From contig NC_060955.1 in assembly GCF_910589235.1 (NCBI RefSeq), positions 11,552,837-11,616,836 of the forward strand: a stretch of DNA of 64,000 nucleotides, in the 5' to 3' direction. Both the position numbers and the translations under genes were made by a program. The notes below the pieces were generated by a model. It saw only the letters and a program-made list of their open reading frames with translations, was not told the origin of the DNA and did not search any database. Below are positions 11,040-26,268 of the stretch, piece after piece. How positions within the stretch are numbered: the first letter of the stretch is position 1; the number at the start of each line of letters is the position of its first letter. Source of the stretch: Vespa crabro. Lineage: Eukaryota; Arthropoda; Insecta; Hymenoptera; Vespidae.

Positions 11040-13407
11040 GAAATCTCATTCAAATTCAATTAGTTTATATTCTGTCGACGCAGAATAAAGATTACAACAA
11101 GAATATATCTTCCTGACTGTGTGTAAATAGAAGTTTTAACATGAAAATTGTCGAAAAATGAGATCGACAAATGCGAATTTTGTTAAATGCTGAGATAAAA
11201 TCGTGAACACATTGAAATTACTCGTACCACAGTTTCAGAAATGTTTCCAATCAATTCGGACATTGTATTTCTGAAGATCAAACATTTATTTTATCTTGGA
11301 ATCGACGTTATAACCTTGTTTCATATTTTATATACGATTATTAGCTCAAAAAGAAGTATCATCGAAATACGAAATTTGAAATCTCAATCAATATCAATGC
11401 TTTTACATTCTATCGACGCAGAATATACAAAGGAACAAGAACATAAGTTTGTCACTATGTGTAAATACGAGTTTCAACATGAATATTGTAGAAAAATGAG
11501 ATCGACACATGCGAATTTCGTTAATTGCAGAGCTTCAATCGTGAAAACATTGAACTTACTCGTACCCCAGCTTGAGAAATGTTTCCAATCGATTCGGACA
11601 TTGTATTTCTGAAGATCATACATCCATTTTATCTTGGAATCGAAGTTATAACCTTGTTTCATATTTTATATACGATTATTAGCTCATAAAGAAGTATCAT
11701 CGAAATACGAAATTTGAAATCTCAATCAATATCAATGCTTTTATATTCTATCGACGCAGAATATACAAAGGAACAAGAACATAAGTTTGTCACTATGTGT
11801 AAATACGAGTTTCAACATGAATATTGTAGAAAAATTAGATCGACACATGCGATTTTCGTTAATTGCAGAGCTTCAATCGTGAAAACATTGAACTTACTCG
11901 TACCACAGCTTGAGAATTGTTTCCAATCGATTCGGACATTGTATCTCTGAAGATCAAACATCTATTTGATATTGGAATCGACGTTTTAACCTTGTTTCTT
12001 ATCGTATATACGTTTTTTCGTTCATAATGGCGTACCATCGAAATACGAAATAATGAAATCTCATTCAAATTCAATTAGTTTATATTCTGTCGACGCAGAA
12101 TAAAGATTACAACAAGAATATATCTTCCTGAATGTGTGTAAATAGAAGTTTTAACATGAACATTGTCGAAAAATGAGATCGACAAATGCGAATTTTGTTA
12201 AATGCTGAGATAAAATCGTGAACACATTGAAATTACTCGTACCACAGTTTCAGAAATGTTTCCAATCAATTCGGACATTGTATTTCTGAAGATCAAACAT
12301 TTATTTTATCTTGGAATCGAAGTTATAACCTTGTTTCATATTTTATATACGATTATTAGCTCATAAAGAAGTATCATCGAAATACGAAATTTTAAATCTC
12401 AATCAATATCAATGCTTTTATATTCTATCGACGCAGAATATACAAAGGAACAAGAACATAAGTTTGTCACTATGTGTAAATACGAGTTTCAACATGAATA
12501 TTGTAGAAAAATGAGATCGACACATGCGAATTTCGTTAATTGCAGAGCTTCAATCGTGAAAACATTGAACTTACTCGTACCACAGCTTGAGAAATGTTTC
12601 CAATCGATTCGGACATTGTATTTCTGAAGATCATACATCCATTTTATCTTGGAATCGACGTTATAACCTTGTTTCATATGTTATATATGATTATTAGCTC
12701 ATAAAGAAGTATCATCGAAATACGAAATTTGAAATCTCAATCTATATCAATGCTATTATATTCTATCGACGCAGAATATACAATGGAACAAGATCATAAG
12801 TTTGTCACTATGTGTAAAAACGAGTTTCAACATGAATATTGTAGAAAAATGAGATCGACACATGCGAATTTCGTTAATTGCTGAGATGTAATCGTGAAAT
12901 CATTGAACTAATTCGTACCACAGCTTGAGAATTGATTCCAATCGATTCGGACATTGTATTTCTGAAGATCAAACATCTATTTGATATTGGAATCGACGTT
13001 TTAACATTGTTTCTTATCGTATATACATTTTTTCGTTCATAATGGCGTACCATCGAAATACGAAATAATGAAATCTCATTCAAATTCAATTAGTTTATAT
13101 TCTGTCGACGCAGAATAAAGATTACAACAAGAATATATCTTCCTGACTGTGTGTAAATAGAAGTTTTAACATGAAAATTGTCGAAAAATGAGATCGACAA
13201 TTGCGAATTTTGTTAAATGCTGAGATAAAATCGTGAACACATTGAAATTACTCGTACCACAGTTTCAGAAATGTTTCCAATCAATTCGGACATTGTATTT
13301 CTGAAGATCAAACATTTATTTTATCTTGGAATCGACGTTATAACCTTGTTTCATATTTTATATACGATTATTAGCTCATAAAGAAGTATCATCGAAATAC
13401 GAAATTT

Positions 13408-13746
13408 GAAATCTCAATCAATATCAATGCTTTTACATTCTATCGACGCAGAATATACAAAGGAACAAGAACATAAGTTTGTCACTATGTGTAAAAACGA
13501 GTTTCAACATGAATATTGTAGAAAAATGAGATCGACACATGCGAATTTCGTTAATTGCTGAGATGTAATCGTGAAATCATTGAACTAATTCGTACCACAG
13601 CTTGAGAATTGTTTCCAATCGATTCGGACATTGTATTTCTGAAGATCAAACATCTATTTGATATTGGAATCGACGTTTTAACCTTGTTTCTTATCGTATA
13701 TACGTTTTTTCGTTCATAATGGCGTACCATCGAAATACGAAATAAT
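13408..13746 (+). repeat. Chimeric monomer: B head with C middle and tail
   Basis: The head is class B (cttttacattct, acaaaggaacaagaac). The sequence then becomes class C (gtgtaaaaacgag, gctgagatgtaatcg, catctatttgatattgg, aaataat end). It replaces the B + C pair expected in a trimer, so the unit at 13070 is a dimer. It sits exactly where the trimer-rich zone 1 changes to the dimer-containing zone 2. Confidence 0.85.
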
Positions 13747-16700
13747 GAAATCTCATTCAAATTCAATTAGTTTATATTCTGTCGACGCAGAATAAAGATT
13801 ACAACAAGAATATATCTTCCTGACTGTGTGTAAATAGAAGTTTTAACATGAAAATTGTCGAAAAATGAGATCGACAAATGCGAATTTTGTTAAATGCTGA
13901 GATAAAATCGTGAACACATTGAAATTACTCGTACCACAGCTTCAGAAATGTTTCCAATCAATTCGGACATTGTATTTCTGAAGATCAAACATTTATTTTA
14001 TCTTGGAATCGAAGTTATAACCTTGTTTCATATGTTATATATGATTATTAGCTCATAAAGAAGTATCATCGAAATACGAAATTTGAAATCTCAATCAATA
14101 TCAATGCTATTATATTCTATCGAAGCAGAATATACAATGGAACAAGATCATAAGTTTGTCACTATGTGTAAAAACGAGTTTCAACATGAATATTGTAGAA
14201 AAATGAGATCGACACATGCGAATTTCGTTAATTGCTGAGATGTAATCGTGAAATCATTGAACTAATTCGTACCACAGCTTGAGAATTGATTCCAATCGAT
14301 TCGGACATTGTATTTCTGAAGATCAAACATCTATTTGATATTGGAATCGACGTTTTAACCTTGTTTCTTATCGTATATACGTTTTTTCGTTCATAATGGC
14401 GTACCATCGAAATACGAAATAATGAAATCTCATTCAAATTCAATTAGTTTATATTCTGTCGACGCAGAATAAAGATTACAACAAGAATATATCTTCCTGA
14501 CTGTGTGTAAATAGAAGTTTTAACATGAAAATTGTCGAAAAATGAGATCGACAAATGCGAATTTTGTTAAATGCTGAGATAAAATCGTGAACACATTGAA
14601 ATTACTCGTACCACAGCTTCAGAAATGTTTCCAATCAATTCGGACATTGTATTTCTGAAGATCAAACATTTATTTTATCTTGGAATCGAAGTTATAACCT
14701 TGTTTCATATTTTATATACGATTATTAGCTCATAAAGAAGTTTCATCGAAATACGAAATTTGAAATCTCAATCAATATCAATGCTTTTATATTCTATCGA
14801 CGCAGAATATACAAAGAAACAAGAACATAAGTTTGTCACTATGTGTAAATACGAGTTTCAACATGAATATTGTAGAAAAATTAGATCGACACATGCGAAT
14901 TTCGTTAATTGCAGAGCTTCAATCGTGAAAACATTGAACTTACTCGTACCACAGCTTGAGAATTGTTTCCAATCGATTCGGACATTGTATCTCTGAAGAT
15001 CAAACATCTATTTGATATTGGAATCGACGTTTTAACCTTGTTTCTTTTCGTATATACGTTTTTTCGTTCATAATGGCGTACCATCGAAATACGAAATAAT
15101 GAAATCTCATTCAAATTCAATTAGTTTATATTCTGTCGACGCAGAATAAAGATTACAACAAGAATATATCTTCCTGACTGTGTGTAAATAGAAGTTTTAA
15201 CATGAAAATTGTCGAAAAATGAGATCGACAAATGCGAATTTTGTTAAATGCTGAGATAAAATCGTGAACACATTGAAATTACTCGTACCACAGTTTCAGA
15301 AATGTTTCCAATCAATTCGGACATTGTATTTCTGAAGATCAAACATTTATTTTATCTTGGAATCGAAGTTATAACCTTGTTTCATATTTTATATACGATT
15401 ATTAGCTCATAAAGAAGTATCATCGAAATACGAAATTTGAAATCTCAATCAATATCAATGCTTTTATATTCTATCGACGCAGAATATACAAAGGAACAAG
15501 AACATAAGTTTGTCACTATGTGTAAATACGAGTTTCAACATGAATATTGTAGAAAAATGAGATCGACACATGCGAATTTCGTTAATTGCAGAGCTTCAAT
15601 CGTGAAAACATTGAACTTACTCGTACCACAGCTTGAGAAATGTTTCCAATCGATTCGGACATTGTATTTCTGAAGATCATACATCCATTTTATCTTGGAA
15701 TCGACGTTATAACCTTGTTTCATATGTTATATATGATTATTAGCTCATAAAGAAGTATCATCGAAATACGAAATTTGAAATCTCAATCAATATCAATGCT
15801 ATTATATTCTATCGACGCAGAATATACAATGGAACAAGATCATAAGTTTGTCACTATGTGTAAAAACGAGTTTCAACATGAATATTGTAGAAAAATGAGA
15901 TCGACACATGCGAATTTCGTTAATTGCTGAGATGTAATCGTGAAATCATTGAACTAATTCGTACCACAGCTTGAGAATTGTTTCCAATCGATTCGGACAT
16001 TGTATTTCTGAAGATCAAACATCTATTTGATATTGGAATCGACGTTTTAACGTTGTTTCTTATCGTATATACGTTTTTTCGTTCATAATGGCGTACCATC
16101 GAAATACGAAATAATGAAATCTCATTCAAATTCAATTAGTTTATATTCTGTCGACGCAGAATAAAGATTACAACAAGAATATATCTTCCTGACTGTGTGT
16201 AAATAGAAGTTTTAACATGAAAATTGTCGAAAAATGAGATCGACAAATGCGAATTTTGTTAAATGCTGAGATAAAATCGTGAACACATTGAAATTACTCG
16301 TACCACAGCTTCAGAAATGTTTCCAATCAATTCGGACATTGTATTTCTGAAGATCAAACATTTATTTTATCTTGGAATCGAAGTTATAACCTTGTTTCAT
16401 ATTTTATATACGATTATTAGCTCATAAAGAAGTTTCATCGAAATACGAAATTTGAAATCTCAATCAATATCAATGCTTTTATATTCTATCGACGCAGAAT
16501 ATACAAAGGAACAAGAACATAAGTTTGTCACTATGTGTAAATACGAGTTTCAACATGAATATTGTAGAAAAATTAGATCGATACATGCGAATTTCGTTAA
16601 TTGCAGAGCTTCAATCGTGAAAACATTGAACTTACTCGTACCACAGCTTGAGAAATGTTTCCAATCGATTCGGACATTGTATCTCTGAAGATCAAACATC

Positions 16701-18483
16701 TATTTGATATTGGAATCGACGTTTTAACCTTGTTTCTTATCGTATATACGTTTTTTCGTTCATAATGGCGTACCATCGAAATACGAAATAATGAAATCTC
16801 ATTCAAATTCAATTAGTTTATATTCTGTCGACGCAGAATAAAGATTACAACAAGAATATATCTTCCTGACTGTGTGTAAATAGAAGTTTTAACATGAAAA
16901 TTGTCGAAAAATGAGATCGACAAATGCGAATTTTGTTAAATGCTGAGATAAAATCGTGAACACATTGAAATTACTCGTACCACAGTTTCAGAAATGTTTC
17001 CAATCAATTCGGACATTGTATTTCTGAAGATCAAACATTTATTTTATCTTGGAATCGAAGTTATAACCTTGTTTCATATTTTATATACGATTATTAGCTC
17101 ATAAAGAAGTATCATCGAAATACGAAATTTGAAATCTCAATCAATATCAATGCTTTTATATTCTATCGACGCAGAATATACAAAGGAACAAGAACATAAG
17201 TTTGTCACTATGTGTAAATACGAGTTTCAACATGAATATTGTAGAAAAATGAGATCGACACATGCGAATTTCGTTAATTGCAGAGCTTCAATCGTGAAAA
17301 CATTGAACTTACTCGTACCACAGCTTGAGAAATGTTTCCAATCGATTCGGACATTGTATTTCTGAAGATCATACATCCATTTTATCTTGGAATCGACGTT
17401 ATAACCTTGTTTCATATGTTATATATGATTATTAGCTCATAAAGAAGTATCATCGAAATACGAAATTTGAAATCTCAATCAATATCAATGCTATTATATT
17501 CTATCGACGCAGAATATACAATGGAACAAGATCATAAGTTTGTCACTATGTGTAAAAACGAGTTTCAACATGAATATTGTAGAAAAATGAGATCGACACA
17601 TGCGAATTTCGCTAATTGCTGAGATGTAATCGTGAAACCATTGAACTAATTCGTACCACAGCTTGAGAATTGTTTCCAATCGATTCGGACATAGTATTTC
17701 TGAAGATCAAACATCTATTTGATATTGGAATCGACGTTTTAACATTGTTTCTTATCGTATATACGTTTTTTCGTTCATAATGGCGTACCATCGAAATACG
17801 AAATAATGAAATCTCATTCAAATTCAATTAGTTTATATTCTGTCGACGCAGAATAAAGATTACAACAAGAATATATCTTCCTGACTGTGTGTAAATAGAA
17901 GTTTTAACATGAAAATTGTCGAAAAATGAGATCGACAAATGCGAATTTTGTTAAATGCTGAGATAAAATCGTGAACACATTGAAATTACTCGTACCACAG
18001 CTTCAGAAATGTTTCCAATCAATTCGGACATTGTATTTCTGAAGATCAAACATTTATTTTATCTTGGAATCGAAGTTATAACCTTGTTTCATATTTTATA
18101 TACGATTATTAGCTCATAAAGAATTATCATCGAAATACGAAATTTGAAATCTCAATCAATATCAATGCTTTTATATTCTATCGACGCAGAATATACAAAG
18201 GAACAAGAACATAAGTTTGTCACTATGTGTAAATACGAGTTTCAACATGAATATTGTAGAAAAATGAGATCGACACATGCGAATTTCGTTAATTGCAGAG
18301 CTTCAATCGTGAAAACATTGAACTTACTCGTACCACAGCTTGAGAAATGTTTCCAATCGATTCGGACATTGTATTTCTGAAGATCATACATCCATTTTAT
18401 CTTGGAATCGACGTTATAACCTTGTTTCATATGTTATATATGATTATTAGCTCATAAAGAAGTATCATCGAAATACGAAATTT

Positions 18484-18822
18484 GAAATCTCAATCAATAT
18501 CAATGCTATTATATTCTATCGACGCAGAATATACAATGGAACAAGATCATAAGTTTGTCACTATGTGTAAATACGAGTTTCAACATGAATATTGTAGAAA
18601 AATGAGATCGACACATGCGAATTTCGTTAATTGCTGAGATTTAATCGTGAAAGCATTTAACTAACTCGTACCACAGCTTGAGAATTGTTTCCAATCGATT
18701 CGGACATTGTATTTCTGAAGATCAAACATCTATTTGATATTAGAATCGACGTTTTAACCTTGTTTCTTATCGTATATACGTTTTTTCGTTCATAATGGCG
18801 TACCATCGAAATACGAAATAAT
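18484..18822 (+). repeat. Representative class C' monomer (339 bp)
   Basis: This is a C variant with gtgtaaatacgag, gctgagatttaatcg, gaaagcatttaactaac and tattagaatcgacg in place of the class C bases. It is the first copy of the tattagaatcg form in the window. It recurs at 20853, 22545 and then in most dimers. After about 33 kb it replaces the original class C (gagatgtaatcg) completely. Confidence 0.92.
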
Positions 18823-21800
18823 GAAATCTCATTCAAATTCAATTAGTTTATATTCTATCGACGCAGAATAAAGATTACAACAAGAATATATCTTCCTGAC
18901 TGTGTGTAAATAGAAGTTTTAACATGAAAATTGTCGAAAAATGAGATCGACAAATGCGAATTTTGTTAAATGCTGAGATAAAATCGTGAACACATTGAAA
19001 TTACTCGTACCACAGTTTCAGAAATGTTTCCAATCAATTCGGACATTGTATTTCTGAAGATCAAACATTTATTTTATCTTGGAATCGACGTTATAACCTT
19101 GTTTCATATGTTATATATGATTATTAGCTCATAAAGAAGTATCATCGAAATACGAAATTTCAAATCTCAATCAATATCAATGCTATTATATTCTATCGAC
19201 GCAGAATATACAATGGAACAAGATCATAAGTTTGTCACTATGTGTAAAAACGAGTTTCAACATGAATATTGTAGAAAAATGAGATCGACACATGCGAATT
19301 TCGTTAATTGCTGAGATGTAATCGTGAAATCATTGAACTAATTCGTACCACAGCTTGAGAATTGTTTCCAATCGATTCGGACATTGTATTTCTGAAGATC
19401 AAACATCTATTTGATATTGGAATCGACGTTTTAACATTGTTTCGTATCGTATATACGTTTTTTCGTTCATAATGGCGTACCATCGAAATACGAAATAATG
19501 AAATCTCATTCAAATTCAATTAGTTTATATTCTGTCGACGCAGAATAAAGATTACAACAAGAATATATCTTCCTGACTGTGTGTAAATAGAAGTTTTAAC
19601 ATGAAAATTGTCGAAAAATGAGATCGACAAATGCGAATTTTGTTAAATGCTGAGATAAAATCGTGAACACATTGAAATTACTCGTACCACAGCTTCAGAA
19701 ATGTTTCCAATCAATTCGGACATTGTATTTCTGAAGATCAAACATTTATTTTATCTTGGAATCGAAGTTATAACCTTGTTTCATATTTTATATACGATTA
19801 TTAGCTCATAAAGAATTATCATCGAAATACGAAATTTGAAATCTCAATCAATATCAATGCTTTTATATTCTATCGACGCAGAATATACAAAGGAACAAGA
19901 ACATAAGTTTGTCACTATGTGTAAATACGAGTTTCAACATGAATATTGTAGAAAAATGAGATCGACACATGCGAATTTCGTTAATTGCAGAGCTTCAATC
20001 GTGAAAACATTGAACTTACTCGTACCACAGCTTGAGAAATGTTTCCAATCGATTCGGACATTGTATCTCTGAAGATCAAACATCTATTTGATATTGGAAT
20101 CGACGTTTTAACCTTGTTTCTTATCGTATATACGTTTTTTCGTTCATAATGGCGTACCATCGAAATACGAAATAATGAAATCTCATTCAAATTCAATTAG
20201 TTTATATTCTGTCGACGCAGAATAAAGATTACAACAAGAATATATCTTCCTGACTGTGTGTAAATAGAAGTTTTAACATGAAAATTGTCGAAAAATGAGA
20301 TCGACAAATGCGAATTTTGTTAAATGCTGAGATAAAATCGTGAACACATTGAAATTACTCGTACCACAGTTTCAGAAATGTTTCCAATCAATTCGGACAT
20401 TGTATTTCTGAAGATCAAACATTTATTTTATCTTGGAATCGACGTTATAACCTTGTTTCATATGTTATATATGATTATTAGCTCATAAAGAAGTATCATC
20501 GAAATACGAAATTTGAAATCTCAATCAATATCAATGCTTTTATATTCTATCGACGCAGAATATACAAAGGAACAAGAACATAAGTTTGTCACTATGTGTA
20601 AATACGAGTTTCAACATGAATATTGTAGAAAAATGAGATCGACACATGCGAATTTCGTTAATTGCAGAGCTTCAATCGTGAAAACATTGAACTTACTCGT
20701 ACCACAGCTTGAGAAATGTTTCCAATCGATTCGGACATTGTATTTCTGAAGATCATACATCCATTTTATCTTGGAATCGACGTTATAACCTTGTTTCATA
20801 TGTTATATATGATTATTAGCTCATAAAGAAGTATCATCGAAATACGAAATTTGAAATCTCAATCAATATCAATGCTATTATATTCTATCGACGCAGAATA
20901 TACAATGGAACAAGATCATAAGTTTGTCACTATGTGTAAATACGAGTTTCAACATGAATATTGTAGAAAAATGAGATCGACACATGCGAATTTCGTTAAT
21001 TGCTGAGATTTAATCGTGAAAGCATTTAACTAACTCGTACCACAGCTTGAGAATTGTTTCCAATCGATTCGGACATTGTATTTCTGAAGATCAAACATCT
21101 ATTTGATATTAGAATCGACGTTTTAACCTTGTTTCTTATCGTATATACGTTTTTTCGTTCATAATGGCGTACCATCGAAATACGAAATAATGAAATCTCA
21201 TTCAAATTCAATTAGTTTATATTCTATCGACGCAGAATAAAGATTACAACAAGAATATATCTTCCTGACTGTGTGTAAATAGAAGTTTTAACATGAAAAT
21301 TGTCGAAAAATGAGATCGACAAATGCGAATTTTGTTAAATGCTGAGATAAAATCGTGAACACATTGAAATTACTCGTACCACAGTTTCAGAAATGTTTCC
21401 AATCAATTCGGACATTGTATTTCTGAAGATCAAACATTTATTTTATCTTGGAATCGACGTTATAACCTTGTTTCATATGTTATATATGATTATTAGCTCA
21501 TAAAGAAGTATCATCGAAATACGAAATTTGAAATCTCAATCAATATCAATGCTATTATATTCTATCGACGCAGAATATACAATGGAACGAGATCATAAGT
21601 TTGTCACTATGTGTAAAAACGAGTTTCAACATGAATATTGTAGAAAAATGAGATCGACACATGCGAATTTCGTTAATTGCTGAGATGTAATCGTGAAATC
21701 ATTGAACTAATTCGTACCACAGCTTGAGAATTGTTTCCAATCGATTCGGACATTGTATTTCTGAAGATCAAACATCTATTTGATATTGGAATCGACGTTT

Positions 21801-24800
21801 TAACATTGTTTCTTATCGTATATACGTTTTTTCGTTCATAATGGCGTACCATCGAAATACGAAATAATGAAATCTCATTCAAATTCAATTAGTTTATATT
21901 CTGTCGACGCAGAATAAAGATTACAACAAGAATATATCTTCCTGACTGTGTGTAAATAGAAGTTTTAACATGAAAATTGTCGAAAAATGAGATCGACAAA
22001 TGCGAATTTTGTTAAATGCTGAGATAAAATCGTGAACACATTGAAATTACTCGTACCACAGCTTCAGAAATGTTTCCAATCAATTCGGACATTGTATTTC
22101 TGAAGATCAAACATTTATTTTATCTTGGAATCGAAGTTATAACCTTGTTTCATATTTTATATACGATTATTAGCTCATAAAGAATTATCATCGAAATACG
22201 AAATTTGAAATCTCAATCAATATCAATGCTTTTATATTCTATCGACGCAGAATATACAAAGGAACAAGAACATAAGTTTGTCACTATGTGTAAATACGAG
22301 TTTCAACATGAATATTGTAGAAAAATGAGATCGACACATGCGAATTTCGTTAATTGCAGAGCTTCAATCGTGAAAACATTGAACTTACTCGTACCACAGC
22401 TTGAGAAATGTTTCCAATCGATTCGGACATTGTATATCTGAAGATCATACATCCATTTTATCTTGGAATCGACGTTATAACCTTGTTTCATATGTTATAT
22501 ATGATTATTAGCTCATAAAGAAGTATCATCGAAATACGAAATTTGAAATCTCAATCAATATCAATGCTATTATATTCTATCGACGCAGAATATACAATGG
22601 AACAAGATCATAAGTTTGTCACTATGTGTAAATACGAGTTTCAACATGAATATTGTAGAAAAATGAGATCGACACATGCGAATTTCGTTAATTGCTGAGA
22701 TTTAATCGTGAAAGCATTTAACTAACTCGTACCACAGCTTGAGAATTGTTTCCAATCGATTCGGACATTGTATTTCTGAAGATCAAACATATATTTGATA
22801 TTAGAATCGACGTTTTAACCTTGTTTCTTATCGTATATACGTTTTTTCGTTCATAATGGCGTACCATCGAAATACGAAATAATGAAATCTCATTCAAATT
22901 CAATTAGTTTATATTCTATCGACGCAGAATAAAGATTACAACAAGAATATATCTTCCTGACTGTGTGTAAATAGAAGTTTTAACATGAAAATTGTCGAAA
23001 AATGAGATCGACAAATGCGAATTTTGTTAAATGCTGAGATAAAATCGTGAACACATTGAAATTACTCGTACCACAGTTTCAGAAATGTTTCCAATCAATT
23101 CGGACATTGTATTTCTGAAGATCAAACATTTATTTTATCTTGGAATCGACGTTATAACCTTGTTTCATATGTTATATATGATTATTAGCTCATAAAGAAG
23201 TATCATCGAAATACGAAATTTGAAATCTCAATCAATATCAATGCTATTATATTCTATCGACGCAGAATATACAATGGAACAAGATCATAAGTTTGTCACT
23301 ATGTGTAAAAACGAGTTTCAACATGAATATTGTAGAAAAATGAGATCGACACATGCGAATTTCGTTAATTGCTGAGATGTAATCGTGAAATCATTGAACT
23401 AATTCGTACCACAGCTTGAGAATTGTTTCCAATCGATTCGGACATTGTATTTCTGAAGATCAAACATCTATTTGATATTGGAATCGACGTTTTAACATTG
23501 TTTCTTATCGTATATACGTTTTTTCGTTCATAATGGCGTACCATCGAAATACGAAATAATGAAATCTCATTCAAATTCAATTAGTTTATATTCTGTCGAC
23601 GCAGAATAAAGATTACAACAAGAATATATCTTCCTGACTGTGTGTAAATAGAAGTTTTAACATGAAAATTGTCGAAAAATGAGATCGACAAATGCGAATT
23701 TTGTTAAATGCTGAGATAAAATCGTGAACACATTGAAATTACTCGTACCACAGCTTCAGAAAAGTTTCCAATCAATTCGGACATTGTATTTCTGAAGATC
23801 AAACATTTATTTTATCTTGGAATCGAAGTTATAACCTTGTTTCATATTTTATATACGATTATTAGCTCATAAAGAATTATCATCGAAATACGAAATTTGA
23901 AATCTCAATCAATATCAATGCTTTTATATTCTATCGACGCAGAATATACAAAGGAACAAGAACATAAGTTTGTCACTATGTGTAAATACGAGTTTCAACA
24001 TGAATATTGTAGAAAAATGAGATCGACACATGCGAATTTCGTTAATTGCTGAGATTTAATCGTGAAAGCATTTAACTAACTCGTACCACAGCTTGAGAAT
24101 TGTTTCCAATCGATTCGGACATTGTATTTCTGAAGATCAAACATCTATTTGATATTAGAATCGACGTTTTAACCTTGTTTCTTATCGTATATACGTTTTT
24201 TCGTTCATAATGGCGTACCATCGAAATACGAAATAATGAAATCTCATTCAAATTCAATTAGTTTATATTCTATCGACGCAGAATAAAGATTACAACAAGA
24301 ATATATCTTCCTGACTGTGTGTAAATAGAAGTTTTAACATGAAAATTGTCGAAAAATGAGATCGACAAATGCGAATTTTGTTAAATGCTGAGATAAAATC
24401 GTGAACACATTGAAATTACTCGTACCACAGTTTCAGAAATGTTTCCAATCAATTCGAACATTGTATTTCTGAAGATCAAACATTTATTTTATCTTGGAAT
24501 CGACGTTATAACCTTGTTTCATATGTTATATATGATTATTAGCTCATAAAGAAGTATCATCGAAATACGAAATTTGAAATCTCAATCAATATCAATGCTA
24601 TTATATTCTATCGACGCAGAAAATACAATGGAACAAGATCATAAGTTTGTCACTATGTGTAAAAACGAGTTTCAACATGAATATTGTAGAAAAATGAGAT
24701 CGACACATGCGAATTTCGTTAATTGCTGAGATGTAATCGTGAAATCATTGAACTAATTCGTACCACAGCTTGAGAATTGTTTCCAATCGATTCGGACATT

Positions 24801-26268
24801 GTATTTCTGAAGATCAAACATCTATTTGATATTGGAATCGACGTTTTAACATTGTTTCTTATCGTATATACGTTTTTTCGTTCATAATGGCGTACCATCG
24901 AAATACGAAATAATGAAATCTCATTCAAATTCAATTAGTTTATATTCTGTCGACGCAGAATAAAGATTACAACAAGAATATATCTTCCTGACTGTGTGTA
25001 AATAGAAGTTTTAACATGAAAATTGTCGAAAAATGAGATCGACAAATGCGAATTTTGTTAAATGCTGAGATAAAATCGTGAACACATTGAAATTACTCGT
25101 ACCACAGCTTCAGAAATGTTTCCAATCAATTCGGACATTGTATTTCTGAAGATCAAACATTTATTTTATCTTGGAATCGAAGTTATAACCTTGTTTCATA
25201 TTTTATATACGATTATTAGCTCATAAAGAAGTTTCATCGAAATACGAAATTTGAAATCTCAATCAATATCAATGCTTTTATATTCTATCGACGCAGAATA
25301 TACAAAGGAACAAGAACATAAGTTTGTCACTATGTGTAAATACGAGTTTCAACATGAATATTGTAGAAAAATTAGATCGACACATGCGAATTTCGTTAAT
25401 TGCAGAGCTTCAATCGTGAAAACATTGAACTTACTCGTACCACAGCTTGAGAATTGTTTCCAATCGATTCGGACATTGTATCTCTGAAGATCAAACATCT
25501 ATTTGATATTGGAATCGACGTTTTAACCTTGTTTCTTATCGTATATACGTTTTTTCGTTCATAATGGCGTACCATCGAAATACGAAATAATGAAATCTCA
25601 TTCAAATTCAATTAGTTTATATTCTATCGACGCAGAATAAAGATTACAACAAGAATATATCTTCCTGACTGTGTGTAAATAGAAGTTTTAACATGAAAAT
25701 TGTCGAAAAATGAGATCGACAAATGCGAATTTTGTTAAATGCTGAGATAAAATCGTGAACACATTGAAATTACTCGTACCACAGTTTCAGAAATGTTTCC
25801 AATCAATTCGGACATTGTATTTCTGAAGATCAAACATTTATTTTATCTTGGAATCGACGTTATAACCTTGTTTCATATGTTATATATGATTATTAGCTCA
25901 TAAAGAAGTATCATCGAAATACGAAATTTGAAATCTCAATCAATATCAATGCTATTATATTCTATCGACGCAGAATATACAATGGAACAAGATCATAAGT
26001 TTGTCACTATGTGTAAAAACGAGTTTCAACATGAATATTGTAGAAAAATGAGATCGACACATGCGAATTTCGTTAATTGCTGAGATGTAATCGTGAAATC
26101 ATTGAACTAATTCGTACCACAGCTTGAGAATTGTTTCCAATCGATTCGGACATTGTATTTCTGAAGATCAAACATCTATTTGATATTGGAATCGACGTTT
26201 TAACATTGTTTCTTATCGTATATACGTTTTTTCGTTCATAATGGCGTACCATCGAAATACGAAATAAT

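Larger units (their letters stand above)
216..13069 (+). repeat. Zone 1: pentamer and trimer units, 5-3-5-3-3 order twice
   Basis: Class A starts lie at 216, 1907, 2922, 4613, 5628, 6643, 8334, 9349, 11040 and 12055. The intervals are 1691, 1015, 1691, 1015, 1015 bp and then the same again, so two 19-monomer blocks of 6427 bp (216-6642 and 6643-13069) follow each other. A shorter 8-monomer period of 2706 bp (5+3) is nested inside. This is the only zone with pentamers. It is also where the B variant gtaccccag is found (last near 11565). Confidence 0.93.
6643..13069 (+). repeat. 19-monomer higher-order repeat, copy 2 (6427 bp)
   Basis: This repeats the unit order of copy 1. Private changes include gcatttaactaac near 7490 and attttaaatctc near 12390, where other B-type heads read atttgaaatctc. 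The A monomer at 12055 carries cttcctgaatgtg and atgaacattg, matching the A monomers at 2922 and 9349 and not its positional partner at 5628. The last 2 kb of this copy therefore has a different source from copy 1. Confidence 0.87.
13070..22883 (+). repeat. Zone 2: mixed dimers and trimers
   Basis: Class A starts lie at 13070, 13747, 14424, 15101, 16116, 16793, 17808, 18823, 19500, 20177, 21192 and 21869. Unit sizes in monomers are 2-2-2-3-2-3-3-2-2-3-2-3. No pentamers occur from here on. Two related blocks, 18823-21191 (2-2-3, seven monomers, 2369 bp) and 21192-22883 (2-3, five monomers, 1692 bp), share the first appearance of class C' with tattagaatcg. B copies here have gtaccacag. Confidence 0.9.
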
